The notes under the pieces were generated by a model. That model had not been told where the DNA came from, did no database searches, and saw only the letters and a list, made by a program, of their open reading frames with translations. Made by a program: the position numbers and the translations under genes. From Roseibium sp. MMSF_3544 (GTDB lineage Bacteria > Pseudomonadota > Alphaproteobacteria > Rhizobiales > Stappiaceae), in assembly GCF_030732845.1 (NCBI RefSeq), contig NZ_JASHKA010000022.1:31643-95642 (forward strand): a DNA stretch of 64,000 bases. The letters are read 5' to 3'. Shown in pieces: positions 34,352 to 43,490 of the stretch; within the stretch, counting starts at the first letter, position 1; each line of letters opens with the position of its first letter.

Positions 34352-35530
34352 TCACAAGGCTTCCGACAGGTAGTCGATGGCCGCCTGGACGCCGCCCTTG
34401 CCGTGTGGGATCGACAATTTCTCCAGACCAAGTTCGATCGCAGACAATGTCCCGAGCAGCATGACCGCATTGACATGACCCATATGGGCAATGCGGATGC
34501 CTTTTCCGGAGATTTCACCGATCGTTCCTCCGATCGTAACGCCGCACACTTCCTTGGTGAATTGCCTCAGATCCGAAGCATGGTCGCTTTCGAGGCGCAC
34601 AACGGTGACGCTGTTGGAACGTGCGTGCGGCTCCGAAATGTTGAAGTCCACAACGCCTCCTTCGGACCACGCGCCGACCGCGCGGCGCGTTGCCTCCGCC
34701 AGAAGCGCATGCCGGTGCCATGCTTTTTCCAGGCCTTCGGCGAATAACAATTCCATGGCCTTTTGAAAGGCGTAAAGAAGATGCTCGGGCGGGGTGCCAC
34801 AGTATTTTTGATAGTGTTCCGGCCCTTGCCGGAAGGTCCAGTCGGTGTAGTTGGTTCGAAGGTTTGCCGATTCATGCGCCTTGTCGGCCTTGGGACTGGC
34901 AGCGACAAACGAAAGGCCGGGAGGGCACATCAGGCCTTTCTGTGATCCGGTCAGGGCGACATCAACACCCCAGGCGTCCATTTCAAAGGGCATACAGCCG
35001 AGCGAGGCAATCGTATCAACCATGAACAGTGCCGGGTGCCCCGCCGCATCGATGGCTTTGCGAAGCGCGGCGATATCGTTCCAGACACCGGATGCGGTAT
35101 CGACCTGGACAACCAGGATGGCGGAAATCTCGTTTTTGATATCCTGCCGGAGCCGTTCCTCCAGCCGCGCCGGTTCAACACTCCTGTCCCAGGAACCGGG
35201 CAGAATTTCAGCCTGTAATCCGGCGACTTCCGCAGCTTCACCCCATCCGAGCGCGAACCTGCCCGATTCCAGCACGAGGATCTTGTCACCTCGCTTCAGC
35301 GTGTTGCAGAGCGCAGCATCCCAGGCGCCGTGTCCATTTGCGGCGTAGATGTAGGTTTTGCCCTGGGTACGGAACACGTGCTTGAGGCGTTCCAGGCAAT
35401 AGGCCGTCGTGTCCAGAAGCGGGCCTTCGTAAATGTCGACAGCAGGCCGGTGCATGGCTCTGAGGACCTCTTCCGGGACATTGGTCGGCCCTGGAATCAT
35501 CAGAAATTCTTTGCCATGGCGAAGCGACAT
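34352..35530 (-). CDS. Class V aminotransferase, serine--glyoxylate type
   Basis: A 392-residue PLP enzyme. IPGPTNVPEEVLRAM opens it, typical of serine-glyoxylate and alanine-glyoxylate aminotransferases. The PLP lysine is K198 in LTGSQKGLMCPPG, and MVDTIASLGCMPFEMD precedes it. YAANGHGAWDAAL binds the cofactor phosphate. It would amino-transfer serine or alanine to glyoxylate, in photorespiration-like or serine-cycle C1 metabolism; a ureidoglycine or aspartate-type substrate is the alternative. ATG 35530 follows AAAGGA; the frame runs on to 35788 without family character. Confidence 0.87.
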   Translation of the reverse strand: MSLRHGKEFLMIPGPTNVPEEVLRAMHRPAVDIYEGPLLDTTAYCLERLKHVFRTQGKTYIYAANGHGAWDAALCNTLKRGDKILVLESGRFALGWGEAAEVAGLQAEILPGSWDRSVEPARLEERLRQDIKNEISAILVVQVDTASGVWNDIAALRKAIDAAGHPALFMVDTIASLGCMPFEMDAWGVDVALTGSQKGLMCPPGLSFVAASPKADKAHESANLRTNYTDWTFRQGPEHYQKYCGTPPEHLLYAFQKAMELLFAEGLEKAWHRHALLAEATRRAVGAWSEGGVVDFNISEPHARSNSVTVVRLESDHASDLRQFTKEVCGVTIGGTIGEISGKGIRIAHMGHVNAVMLLGTLSAIELGLEKLSIPHGKGGVQAAIDYLSEAL

Positions 35531-35968
35531 TTGATTTCCTTTGTTGAGGGTCGGGCTGAAGAGGCAAAAAGTCTTCTCAAAAACCCGATTGAACGGAGGC
35601 AGAGCACCGAAAATTGCCTGCCTTGGCTTTTGCGTCAAGGGAGCAGTTTGATCTGCGGCAGCGGAGCGCCGAGCGTCGCGAAGGAATTGGTCGACAGCAA
35701 CGTAAATGTGCGCTCGCGAGCACGGCCCTGGCCGCCCTTGGAAAATTGCAACGCCTCCATTAGGGTGCCGAAGCAGAATCGGTTTCATTAATTGATCCAG
35801 CCCCTTCTTTTGAGGGTGTCATCTAAGCCTATGTTTCACAAACGTATTGCGTCCGCCGGTCGGCACCCAAGCGGCGGATGTCTCACAATTCCAACGAAAA
35901 TGTCTTGTTTCCCTTTGGTAAATTCTTCAAGTTAGCGATGGTCGGTATCGTCGGTTAGGCGTTTCAGC
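35531..35968. other. Divergent gap upstream of the aminotransferase gene
   Basis: About 440 bases without a supported gene. A GC-rich inverted repeat pairs TCCGCC (35852-35857) with GGCGGA (35873-35878). The promoters of both flanking genes should lie here. Confidence 0.4.
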
Positions 35969-37015
35969 ATGATTTTGGTCGAACAAGGACAGAGCCCGCT
36001 TATTCTGTGCCTGCCTCACAGCGGCTCGGATGTGCCGAAGGCTGTGAACACCCGGCTAAACGCAACCGGTCGATTGCAGGCGGATCTTGCCTGGCGTCTT
36101 GAGCGCGTGTTCGACTTTCACAAAGACCTGGACATGACGGTCATAAGGTCGTCGGTCTCGCGCTACGTCATCGATTTGGACAAGGACCCGTCAACATACG
36201 CAAATGCGCCAACAGACACTGCTGGCTCCCTTTGCCCGGCACTCACCCTTGACGGAAAGCGAATTTATCAAGACGGAGAAGAACCTGGCCCGACTGAAGC
36301 CGAACAGCGTGTTCTCTTGTTTCATCAGCCCTTTCACAAGGCTCTGCTCAGTCAGATCGACAGACTGACGCGGATACACGGGCGGGTGGTGATCCTCGAC
36401 TGTCAGTCCATGCGCTCCCAGATCAAGGGAGTAACCGACAAGGGATTGCCGCTGGTGAATATCGGCAGCCTCGACGGAGCGTCTTGCAATCGCGATCTCC
36501 GCAACCTTTTTGTCGGCTCATTCAACGGCTTGGAGGGCTTCACGATCGGCGTTGACGAACAGACTCGTGGCGGCTTCATCGCACAATGCTACGGGCGTCC
36601 TGGCCAAGGTCTTCATTGCATGACTTTCCTGTTGGCGCAGCGCGCCTACCTTCGGCATGAATCTCCGCCGTTCGAACCGGACAAGACGCGTATCGCCCGA
36701 TTGCAATCCGTGCTGAAAGACAGCTTTTCCCGGGTAATTGACTGGGCCAGTGTCGGAGCAAAGCCGCAAGCGGTGGCCACTATCAGCGCTCAACCGGACA
36801 CGTTCGGGCAGGCCGCTGGACAAGCAGAAGTCGACGCACCGGCACCGGTGAACGAAACGACAGACCAGACGGCGACTGTTCCCGATCCGCAAGCCGAGGT
36901 GGATGCCGGAGCGGAGCACGAGATCATTCCAGTCGATCCTATGACCTTGCCGAAATTGCCGAAAGCCACTGACGCACCGGCAAACAAAAACCTGCCGTTG
37001 CAGGTGGCCGAATAA
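35969..37015 (+). CDS. N-formylglutamate amidohydrolase family protein
   Basis: A 348-residue protein. Residues 1 to about 260 match the FGase/HutG-type family: LCLPHSGSDVP at the start, SRYVIDLDKDPS, and ILDCQSM mid-domain. Members hydrolyse N-formyl-L-glutamate to glutamate and formate, the last step of one histidine pathway. No hut gene is near, so the substrate may be another N-acyl amino acid. The last ~80 residues (from about 265) are a Pro/Ala/Asp-rich, low-complexity tail not part of the fold. The ATG at 35969 is the natural start of conserved sequence. Confidence 0.8.
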   Translation: MILVEQGQSPLILCLPHSGSDVPKAVNTRLNATGRLQADLAWRLERVFDFHKDLDMTVIRSSVSRYVIDLDKDPSTYANAPTDTAGSLCPALTLDGKRIYQDGEEPGPTEAEQRVLLFHQPFHKALLSQIDRLTRIHGRVVILDCQSMRSQIKGVTDKGLPLVNIGSLDGASCNRDLRNLFVGSFNGLEGFTIGVDEQTRGGFIAQCYGRPGQGLHCMTFLLAQRAYLRHESPPFEPDKTRIARLQSVLKDSFSRVIDWASVGAKPQAVATISAQPDTFGQAAGQAEVDAPAPVNETTDQTATVPDPQAEVDAGAEHEIIPVDPMTLPKLPKATDAPANKNLPLQVAE

Positions 37016-37071
37016 GGGGCGCTAAATGCGCAGATTTTCAGTTGGAGGCAGCTGATGGTCTTAAAGGTACT

Positions 37072-38253
37072 CTAAACGACATTCTTTTCGACAATGGGTG
37101 CATTCGCAGCCAAGCGTTCGAACGACAACGGCGTCAGATCGAGTGTCTGATAGGACCCTGTGGTGATTAGCTCGGCGAGCCCCCGCCCAACCGCCGGCGA
37201 TTGTTGCAAGCCGTGGCCGGAAAAACCCAGTGCCAGATGAAATCCGTCAAGCCCGTTGATGCCGCCGACGAAGGCATTGTGATCGAAGAGGTTCATGTCA
37301 TAGGTGCCGGCCCAGGCTGCTCCCGGCCGGATTGTCTCGAAAGCGGGCACGCGCGCGGCAAGCACCGGCCAAATATGCTCTTCAAACAGGTCGTGGTCGA
37401 CATCGAGATCTGTTGAGTCCGGATCGCGATCGGACGGAGGCGCGGAGCCGCAGATGTAGCCGGTGCCCTCAGGGCGAACATAGGTACCACTAGGATCGAT
37501 CAGAAGGGGAAAGCGCTCCAGCTTCTCCCGGCAGTCGAATGTGAAGACACAACGCTTGCGTGGCACGACCGGAACGTTCAATCCGGCCTGAACGCAAAGA
37601 TCCGGACCGCCCGATGCGCCGGCGCAATTGACGACAACGGGCGTAGTGACTGTTCCGCCCGTCGAAAGGGACACGCGCCAACCGGAATTCGCTTGCTGTG
37701 CGACCTGAGCCCTGGCTGCATCATAGTCGACACCCAGCGATCGTGCCTTCTTGCGAAAGGCCTGCATCAACCCGTAGCCGTCGAACCAGCCCTCGCCCGT
37801 GAGACCATGGCACCCGGCCCTGAGATCCGAAACGGTCAACCAAGGAAATCTTGATTTAAGTCCGTCCGTATCGAACAGGGCGATGTCGGCGCCGAGGCTT
37901 TTCTGAAGCGCATGGTTTTCTTCAAGAACATGGGCCTTGTCGGGTCTTGCCAGAAAGAGGTACCCCCCTTCCTTCAAGCCGATATCGGGCCTGTCGCCAT
38001 TGACTGCCAGTGTCTCGCCGATCTCGCGGAGGAAGCGGACCCCGTAAAGCGAGATCTCTATATTGATCGCCGTCGAGAATTGCTGGCGGATCGAGGCTGC
38101 TGACCTTGCCGATGCGCAGATCTCGTAAGCCGGATCTGCTTCCACGACGATGATGCGGCCTTTGAAGTCGTCCCTGAGCGCGAGATGACAAGCCACGGAA
38201 GAGCCCATCACGGCGCCGCCGATAATGACCACATCCGCAGTCCGATCCGTCAT
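37072..38253 (-). CDS. FAD-dependent oxidoreductase (DAO family)
   Basis: A 393-residue flavoprotein with VVIIGGAVMGSSVACHLAL as dinucleotide-binding motif and VVEADPAYE as its acidic end. SARSAASIRQQFS is the flavin-linked loop of D-amino-acid-oxidase-like enzymes, and GINGLDGFHLALGFSGHG the C-terminal FAD site. It oxidises an amine or N-methyl amino acid, or acts like FOXRED1; the exact substrate is not visible. It follows gcdH by 51 bases on the same strand and may be co-transcribed, which hints at a role in lysine or related degradation. Confidence 0.84.
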   Translation of the reverse strand: MTDRTADVVIIGGAVMGSSVACHLALRDDFKGRIIVVEADPAYEICASARSAASIRQQFSTAINIEISLYGVRFLREIGETLAVNGDRPDIGLKEGGYLFLARPDKAHVLEENHALQKSLGADIALFDTDGLKSRFPWLTVSDLRAGCHGLTGEGWFDGYGLMQAFRKKARSLGVDYDAARAQVAQQANSGWRVSLSTGGTVTTPVVVNCAGASGGPDLCVQAGLNVPVVPRKRCVFTFDCREKLERFPLLIDPSGTYVRPEGTGYICGSAPPSDRDPDSTDLDVDHDLFEEHIWPVLAARVPAFETIRPGAAWAGTYDMNLFDHNAFVGGINGLDGFHLALGFSGHGLQQSPAVGRGLAELITTGSYQTLDLTPLSFERLAANAPIVEKNVV

Positions 38254-38304
38254 GATGTCATCCTGGCTGAAACTGTTTGCACACCGGATGCTGATTTCGC
38301 GCGA

Positions 38305-39522
38305 TTAGAAGAACGCCTGCAGGCCGGTCTGCGCACGGCCCAGGATCAGAGCATGAATATCGTGCGTACCCTCATAGGTATTTACGGTTTCCAGGTTCTG
38401 GCTGTGCCGCATCACATGATATTCTTCCTGGATGCCGTTGCCGCCATGCATGTCGCGCGCCTGGCGGGCGATCTCAAGTGCCTTTCCGCAATTGTTCCGT
38501 TTGATGATGGAGATCATCTCCGGGGACACTCTTCCGGCGTCGAACAGTTGGCCGACCCTGAGCGCGGCTTGCAGTCCAAGCGCAATCTCGGTCTGCATAT
38601 CGGCGAGTTTTTTCTGAAACAGCTGTGTTTGCGCGAGCGGTCGGCCGAATTGTTCGCGATCGAGACCGTATTGGCGTGCACGGGTCCAGCAGTCTTCGGC
38701 CGCCCCCATGGAGCCCCACGCAATGCCGTAGCGGGCCCTGTTGAGACAACCGAACGGACCTTTCAAGCCAGAAACATTCGGCAAGAGAGCCTCTTCGCCG
38801 ACCTCAACACCGTCCATGACGATCTCGCCGGTGATGGAAGCGCGCAGGGACAGTTTTCCGCCGACTTTCGGTGCGCTCAGTCCTTTCATGCCCTTGTCCA
38901 GAACAAAACCTCGGATGGCGCCGTCATGGGCCTCGGACTTTGCCCATACAACAAAGACATCGGCAATCGGTGCGTTGGAGATCCACATCTTGGTTCCGGT
39001 AAGCCGGTAGCCGCCGTCGGTCTTTTCCGCGCGTGTGCGCATGCCGGCGGGATCAGATCCGGCGTCCGGTTCGGTCAACCCGAAGCAGCCGACAAATTCG
39101 CCGCTTGCCAGCTTCGGCAGATACTTCCGGCGCTGCTCTTCGGAGCCGTAGGCGTAGATCGGATACATGACGAGCGACGACTGCACGCTCATCATCGAGC
39201 GGTAGCCGGAATCAACGCGTTCGATCTCACGCGCAACAACGCCATAGGATACGTACGACGCTCCGGCGCAACCATAGTCCTCCGGCAGTGTGACGCCGAG
39301 CAGACCGAGTTCCCCCATCTCATTGAAGATGGTTCTGTCCGTTGTCTCGTCCCGGTAGGCATCGATGATGCGCGGAAGCAGCTTGTCCTGGGCATAGGCC
39401 CGGGCGGTGTCCTGGATGAGCTGCTCATCTTCTTTGAGCTGGTCGCGCAGGAAGAAAGGGTCCTGCCAGTCGAATGTGCCACCACCAGAGGGGGAGGATT
39501 TGATGTTTGCAGGTGCGTTCAT
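38305..39522 (-). CDS. gcdH: Glutaryl-CoA dehydrogenase
   Basis: A 405-residue acyl-CoA dehydrogenase. FDWQDPFFLRDQLKEDE at the N-terminus is specific for glutaryl-CoA dehydrogenases. GCFGLTEPDAGSDPAGM binds FAD and substrate, and NTYEGTHDIHAL holds the catalytic glutamate. The enzyme converts glutaryl-CoA to crotonyl-CoA and CO2 in lysine and tryptophan breakdown. It is divergent from a LysR gene, the arrangement seen with its dedicated activator in other proteobacteria. Confidence 0.95.
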   Translation of the reverse strand: MNAPANIKSSPSGGGTFDWQDPFFLRDQLKEDEQLIQDTARAYAQDKLLPRIIDAYRDETTDRTIFNEMGELGLLGVTLPEDYGCAGASYVSYGVVAREIERVDSGYRSMMSVQSSLVMYPIYAYGSEEQRRKYLPKLASGEFVGCFGLTEPDAGSDPAGMRTRAEKTDGGYRLTGTKMWISNAPIADVFVVWAKSEAHDGAIRGFVLDKGMKGLSAPKVGGKLSLRASITGEIVMDGVEVGEEALLPNVSGLKGPFGCLNRARYGIAWGSMGAAEDCWTRARQYGLDREQFGRPLAQTQLFQKKLADMQTEIALGLQAALRVGQLFDAGRVSPEMISIIKRNNCGKALEIARQARDMHGGNGIQEEYHVMRHSQNLETVNTYEGTHDIHALILGRAQTGLQAFF

Positions 39523-39639
39523 GGATTTTCTCCCGTGTGCGGTCCGCGCGAAGCCAAGCTGTCTTTTTCAATTGGTTTTCGCGCCGGAGCTCCGGGGTCG
39601 TGACCCCAGATCATTCTGTTTTTTCGAGTGTGCACTCGG

Positions 39640-39661
39640 TTTCGTTTGCAGAAAAGCGAAA
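39640..39661. promoter_or_regulatory. Candidate LysR-type site between gcdH and the LysR gene
   Basis: TTTCG (39640-39644) and CGAAA (39657-39661) form an interrupted inverted repeat with 12 bases between, about 50 bases before the LysR start. Spacing and position suit a LysR-type regulator; the arms are short. Confidence 0.3.
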
Positions 39662-39707
39662 GCTGGTTCAACATTCATGACGAATCGGAATGAACTAGGG
39701 TTTATCT

Positions 39708-40631
39708 GTGAAGCGTGCCTTCATCCCTTCAGCGGACACTTTGATCGCGTTTGAAAGCGCGGCCAGACACTTGAGCTTCACCCGGGCGGCAGAAGAGCTG
39801 CATTTGACGCAGGGCGCCGTCTCAAAGCAGGTCCGGCATCTTGAAGACAGGCTCGGGGTCGAACTGTTTCGTCGCGTGCGTCAGCGCATCGTGCTGACCG
39901 ATGCAGGCCGCCTCTATCTGCACGACATTCGCGGCGCCCTGGAACAGATGACCGCAGCCACCCGCCAGGTCATGTCCTATGCGGGCAGCGCGGATGTTTT
40001 GAACCTTGCGGTTCTGCCCACTTTCGGAACACGCTGGCTTGCGCCAAGGCTGGCGGATTTCGCACGCCGCTACCCCGACGCTGGACTGAACCTGAGCGTC
40101 CGCCTGCAACCGTTCGACTTTGACGAGGAACCGTTTGACGGCGCGATCCATCATGGCGGCCCGGTCTGGGCAGGCGCCATTGCCGAAAGACTGTTCGCCG
40201 AAGAAGTCATCCCGGTGGCTTCAAGAATGTTCGCGGCAAAGTACGAGATTCAGGCGCCGGAGGATCTCGCCCGGGTACCGCGGCTTCAGTTGGCAACCCG
40301 CCCCCTCGCGTGGCGGCAATGGTTCGATCTTGCCGGTGTCGAAACGGACACTGCCTTTCAGGGAGCACGTTTCGAACAATTTGTAATGATAACGGAAGCC
40401 GCCGTCCATCATGCGGGGGCAGCCCTGATCCCGCGCTTTTTCATCGAGGCGGAGCTTGCATCCGGACGGTTGGTGCGTTTGTTTGATCTGTCATTGGACC
40501 AGCAGACGGCCTATTTTTTCGTCTATCCGGAAGGCCGGACCATGCGCCCGGTCGTCGCTGCATTCCGCCAATGGTTGATGGAAGAGGCGAGAACTGCACG
40601 CGTCAACCGCGAGACCATGTTGCCCGAGTAG
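39708..40631 (+). CDS. LysR-family regulator (GcvA-like), probably of gcdH
   Basis: A 307-residue LysR protein starting at GTG 39708. The helix-turn-helix lies at residues 15-55 (FTRAAEELHLTQGAVSKQVR). The remaining part is the effector-binding domain, with LAVLPTFGTRWLAPRL as in GcvA-type members. It is divergent from gcdH, so glutarate or a glutaryl derivative is the likely inducer. The C-terminal end is intact. It is followed by a lipid-kinase gene after 28 bases, probably independent in function. Confidence 0.9.
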   Translation: MKRAFIPSADTLIAFESAARHLSFTRAAEELHLTQGAVSKQVRHLEDRLGVELFRRVRQRIVLTDAGRLYLHDIRGALEQMTAATRQVMSYAGSADVLNLAVLPTFGTRWLAPRLADFARRYPDAGLNLSVRLQPFDFDEEPFDGAIHHGGPVWAGAIAERLFAEEVIPVASRMFAAKYEIQAPEDLARVPRLQLATRPLAWRQWFDLAGVETDTAFQGARFEQFVMITEAAVHHAGAALIPRFFIEAELASGRLVRLFDLSLDQQTAYFFVYPEGRTMRPVVAAFRQWLMEEARTARVNRETMLPE

Positions 40632-40659
40632 GGGCTGCCTGAGTAAGGAAAAAATACTT

Positions 40660-41577
40660 TTGAAGAAGACGGACAAGCAGCACCTGCGGCTGATCCTGAA
40701 CGGCAAATCCGCAGCTCGCAATGACGTGCGCACGGCCATCAGCGCGGTGCGGGCCATGGGGCACGAGGTTTCGGTAAGAGTGACCTTTGAAGCCGGTGAT
40801 ACCGAGCGCCTGGCGAAGGAGGCCCTGCGCGATCACCAGTCGGACAGGATCGATACCCTGGTCAGTGCAGGCGGCGACGGCACGATCCACGAAGTCGTGG
40901 ATACGGTGCTGCATGAGTTGAAGGATGGCGATAAACCGCCCTTCGCCTTTGCGGTTCTGCCGCTTGGAACGGCAAATGACTTTGCGCGCCATATCCGCCT
41001 GGATCCGGCCGATATTCCGGGATGCCTGCGTTTTGCCGCACGGGCCAGCGCGAAACCCATGGATGTCGGCAAGGTCAATGGCTGTCACTTCGTCAACATG
41101 GCAACCGGTGGCTTCGGGACACAGGTAACGTCACAGGCCGATCCCAATCTGAAACGGGTCCTGGGTGGTGCAGCTTATCTCTTTACCGGTCTCCACCGGT
41201 TTTCCGAGCTGGCCGCCTGTGAAGGCCGGATCGAGGCAGAGGGCTTTTCCTGGGAGGGCGCCTTTCTGGCGCTTGCGATCGGCAACGGTCGCCGCGCCGG
41301 TGGCGGCATTCGCTTGTGTCCTCGCGCAAAGCTCGACGACGGTTTTCTCGATTTGACGATCCTTCCCTTTCCAAAATCCGGCAAGGTCACGGACCTGTTG
41401 TCGACACTTTTGGACAGCGGCGTTGATGGCATGAAGAGCGGCCTGATCCAGAGAAAGGCACGCGAAATCACCATCAAGACGGCAAATCCGGTTCAGTTCA
41501 ATCTGGATGGCGAGCCGATGAATGGACAGGACTGGAAGATTGGGATAAGGCACCACCAGATTGCCATGCGGCGCTAG
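40660..41577 (+). CDS. YegS-like diacylglycerol/lipid kinase
   Basis: A 305-residue lipid kinase of the DAGK catalytic fold. VSAGGDGTIHEVV holds the nucleotide-binding GGDGT, and LPLGTANDFAR is the second family motif. NLDGEPM near the C-terminus is conserved in YegS-type proteins. It phosphorylates phosphatidylglycerol or another lipid in the membrane. The start is TTG 40660, with GTAAGGA a few bases before it; no ATG exists upstream in frame. Confidence 0.88.
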   Translation: MKKTDKQHLRLILNGKSAARNDVRTAISAVRAMGHEVSVRVTFEAGDTERLAKEALRDHQSDRIDTLVSAGGDGTIHEVVDTVLHELKDGDKPPFAFAVLPLGTANDFARHIRLDPADIPGCLRFAARASAKPMDVGKVNGCHFVNMATGGFGTQVTSQADPNLKRVLGGAAYLFTGLHRFSELAACEGRIEAEGFSWEGAFLALAIGNGRRAGGGIRLCPRAKLDDGFLDLTILPFPKSGKVTDLLSTLLDSGVDGMKSGLIQRKAREITIKTANPVQFNLDGEPMNGQDWKIGIRHHQIAMRR

Positions 41578-41624
41578 CGGTATCGATTTAGCCACCAGCC
41601 GCCAAAAAAAAAGATCCAGACGCA

Positions 41625-42371
41625 ATGATGGACGAGTACCAGTTCAAAAACTACCTGAAGTTCGCGCCCGCACGCCTTGGGCTTCTTCCGAAAAAACATC
41701 TTCTGGTGCACATTCCAAAAAACGGGGGGATGGCAATCCGCCAGGCACCGGCGCTAAAGGACAAAATCGTTCTAGCGCATAGACGGCGACTGGTGAGCAA
41801 GAAATATGCCGACGACCTTCTTGCATTCAAGGGTTCTTACGGCCTTCATCCCGGATACGAGCACGCGAGGCTCCGCGACATTGACCATTCCGTGCGCGCG
41901 GGCTCGATACCGTTTGCGATCATCAGAAACCCTTGGGCTCGCACATTTTCCAGGTACAAATTCTATCTGCAGACAGGCGGCGGCGACCTGCCGGAGCGAG
42001 AGCTTTCGGTCGAGGGGTTCGATGCGTTCCTGGAAACACGGCATGAATTTGGAACAAGAGAGTTTTTTTGGCACCGGGCGTCGCTCGGCTGGTATCCGCA
42101 AACCGATTATGTTGTCGACGAGAGCGGCAAGCTCGCAGTGGATATCTTGCGCCAGGAAAATTTGAGCGATGAGGTGTCGCGTTACTTCAATGTTGCAGGC
42201 AGACTTGCATCAAAAAACGTCTCCCGCAACGCAGGTGCTCACTACACCGATTTCTTCACCAAAAGCACAATCCAGGCCATCGCCGACTGGTACGCGTCCG
42301 ACATCGAGCTGTTCGGCTTCGATTTCGACACTCCTGCGCAAAAAAGTACGGTTTTCGCGACCGCCCCCTAG
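41625..42371 (+). CDS. Sulfotransferase family protein
   Basis: A 248-residue carbohydrate-type sulfotransferase. HLLVHIPKNGGMAIR is the 5'-phosphosulfate-binding loop and FAIIRNPWARTFSRYKF the 3'-phosphate-binding site for PAPS. The protein has no signal peptide, so the transfer would be in the cytoplasm, onto a nucleotide- or lipid-linked sugar. It begins the polysaccharide locus; a second sulfotransferase is cut by the right edge. The ATG at 41625 or the adjacent ATG at 41628 can serve as start. Confidence 0.8.
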   Translation: MMDEYQFKNYLKFAPARLGLLPKKHLLVHIPKNGGMAIRQAPALKDKIVLAHRRRLVSKKYADDLLAFKGSYGLHPGYEHARLRDIDHSVRAGSIPFAIIRNPWARTFSRYKFYLQTGGGDLPERELSVEGFDAFLETRHEFGTREFFWHRASLGWYPQTDYVVDESGKLAVDILRQENLSDEVSRYFNVAGRLASKNVSRNAGAHYTDFFTKSTIQAIADWYASDIELFGFDFDTPAQKSTVFATAP

Positions 42372-42380
42372 GACCAGGCG

Positions 42381-43127
42381 CTACTCGTCCTTGTTTGTCC
42401 AGACGCTGTTTCCCTCAACAACCGTCTTTTTCAGACCGACGTCTTCCCGGTGCGCTCTGCCGATATCTGTCGCAACATATTCACGGCGCTTTCCGATGAA
42501 GTGGTTACGATAGCGCGCCGTATATTGATTGAGCTCCGGATTTAGAGCATTCAGCTGCTTCTCGGGGTCGAGGTCGTCCCGCATCAGTTCGGCGCAACGA
42601 TGCGCAAACTCCCGTTTTACGAAACTCGGACTGGTTGTGAAGATCGGTCTCTTCTTGTTGAGGCCCTTGCCGAGGTCTTTTCCCAGGATTTTGAACCGGC
42701 TGGGTTCATAATGATACGCCGAACGGTAGCCCCAGTTCTTTTCCTTGGTCATCAACGTAATCTGAACGACCCGACTTTTTAGCGAATTTGCGAAATCATC
42801 ATACGTGACATCCCGCGCCAGAACCCAGTCATCCTCAAGATGAAAGCTCCATTCGGAGACCGGTTGCTTCCAAAGCCATTTGACTGCTTTGGTAAAGTGC
42901 GGGGTGTCGGGTTTGTTGGCCACAACGGTAGGGAAAAAGTCCCTGCAGATGCTTTGGCATGCGTCGACCTCTGCGGTTCCCCCTTCGAACGGATCTATGT
43001 TGACATAAAGGGTTTCCAGCGAGAAATGACGGAAGAGCCGTTCTGAAAAGCTCTCAAGGGTCTTTTTCAGAAGTCCGGTCCGCGCGCCGGACACCAGCGT
43101 TACATCAATCGATATCTTTTTGTGCAT
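42381..43127 (-). CDS. Glycosyltransferase-like protein (GT-A type)
   Basis: A 248-residue protein with a GT-A-like core. DVTLVSGARTGLLKKTLESF begins it and FHLEDDWVLARDV carries a DD acidic pair typical of metal-binding DxD sites. Strand pattern and length fit a small glycosyltransferase family 2-like enzyme. It lies convergent with the sulfotransferase, the two ends 9 bases apart. Donor and acceptor sugars are unknown. Confidence 0.6.
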   Translation of the reverse strand: MHKKISIDVTLVSGARTGLLKKTLESFSERLFRHFSLETLYVNIDPFEGGTAEVDACQSICRDFFPTVVANKPDTPHFTKAVKWLWKQPVSEWSFHLEDDWVLARDVTYDDFANSLKSRVVQITLMTKEKNWGYRSAYHYEPSRFKILGKDLGKGLNKKRPIFTTSPSFVKREFAHRCAELMRDDLDPEKQLNALNPELNQYTARYRNHFIGKRREYVATDIGRAHREDVGLKKTVVEGNSVWTNKDE

Positions 43128-43490
43128 CTGGATCGGGCTGGAAAGAACCGGGCCGCGCCTCTCGACTTGGCGAATAAATCCGAAACGTTATGCCAACATG
43201 AATGTCGGAAATCCAGTGGCTGTTTAGTGGGTCGATGTTTACGGACACATCAGGGCCACCGGCAATCTCAACAGTTACGGCCGTGTTGAGAAGGAATTGG
43301 AGTTTGGCGTTTTCCGCTTTTTTTTCGATGTCGGAACGACTATAACGCTGCGATCCATCGCCTTGTTGGCAAGCCGGTTACGTGTTGAATTCAATGTGAG
43401 AATTGGATCAGCATCGACGGCGCAGGTTTTCCTCGTTGACTGACCTTTTTGGAAGTCAACCGGGACGCCCGCACATCACATTCGAGAAAA
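43128..43490. other. Gap upstream of gmd with an inverted repeat
   Basis: About 360 bases without a gene, holding the promoters of the divergent glycosyltransferase and of gmd. GTTGACT (43435-43441) and AGTCAAC (43454-43460) form a 7-bp inverted repeat 30 bases before the gmd ATG, a possible operator or hairpin in the leader. Confidence 0.4.

Noticed and set aside
38185..39603. 472-residue plus-strand frame over gcdH
   Set aside because: gcdH on the minus strand is complete with its active-site motifs, so this frame is a shadow.
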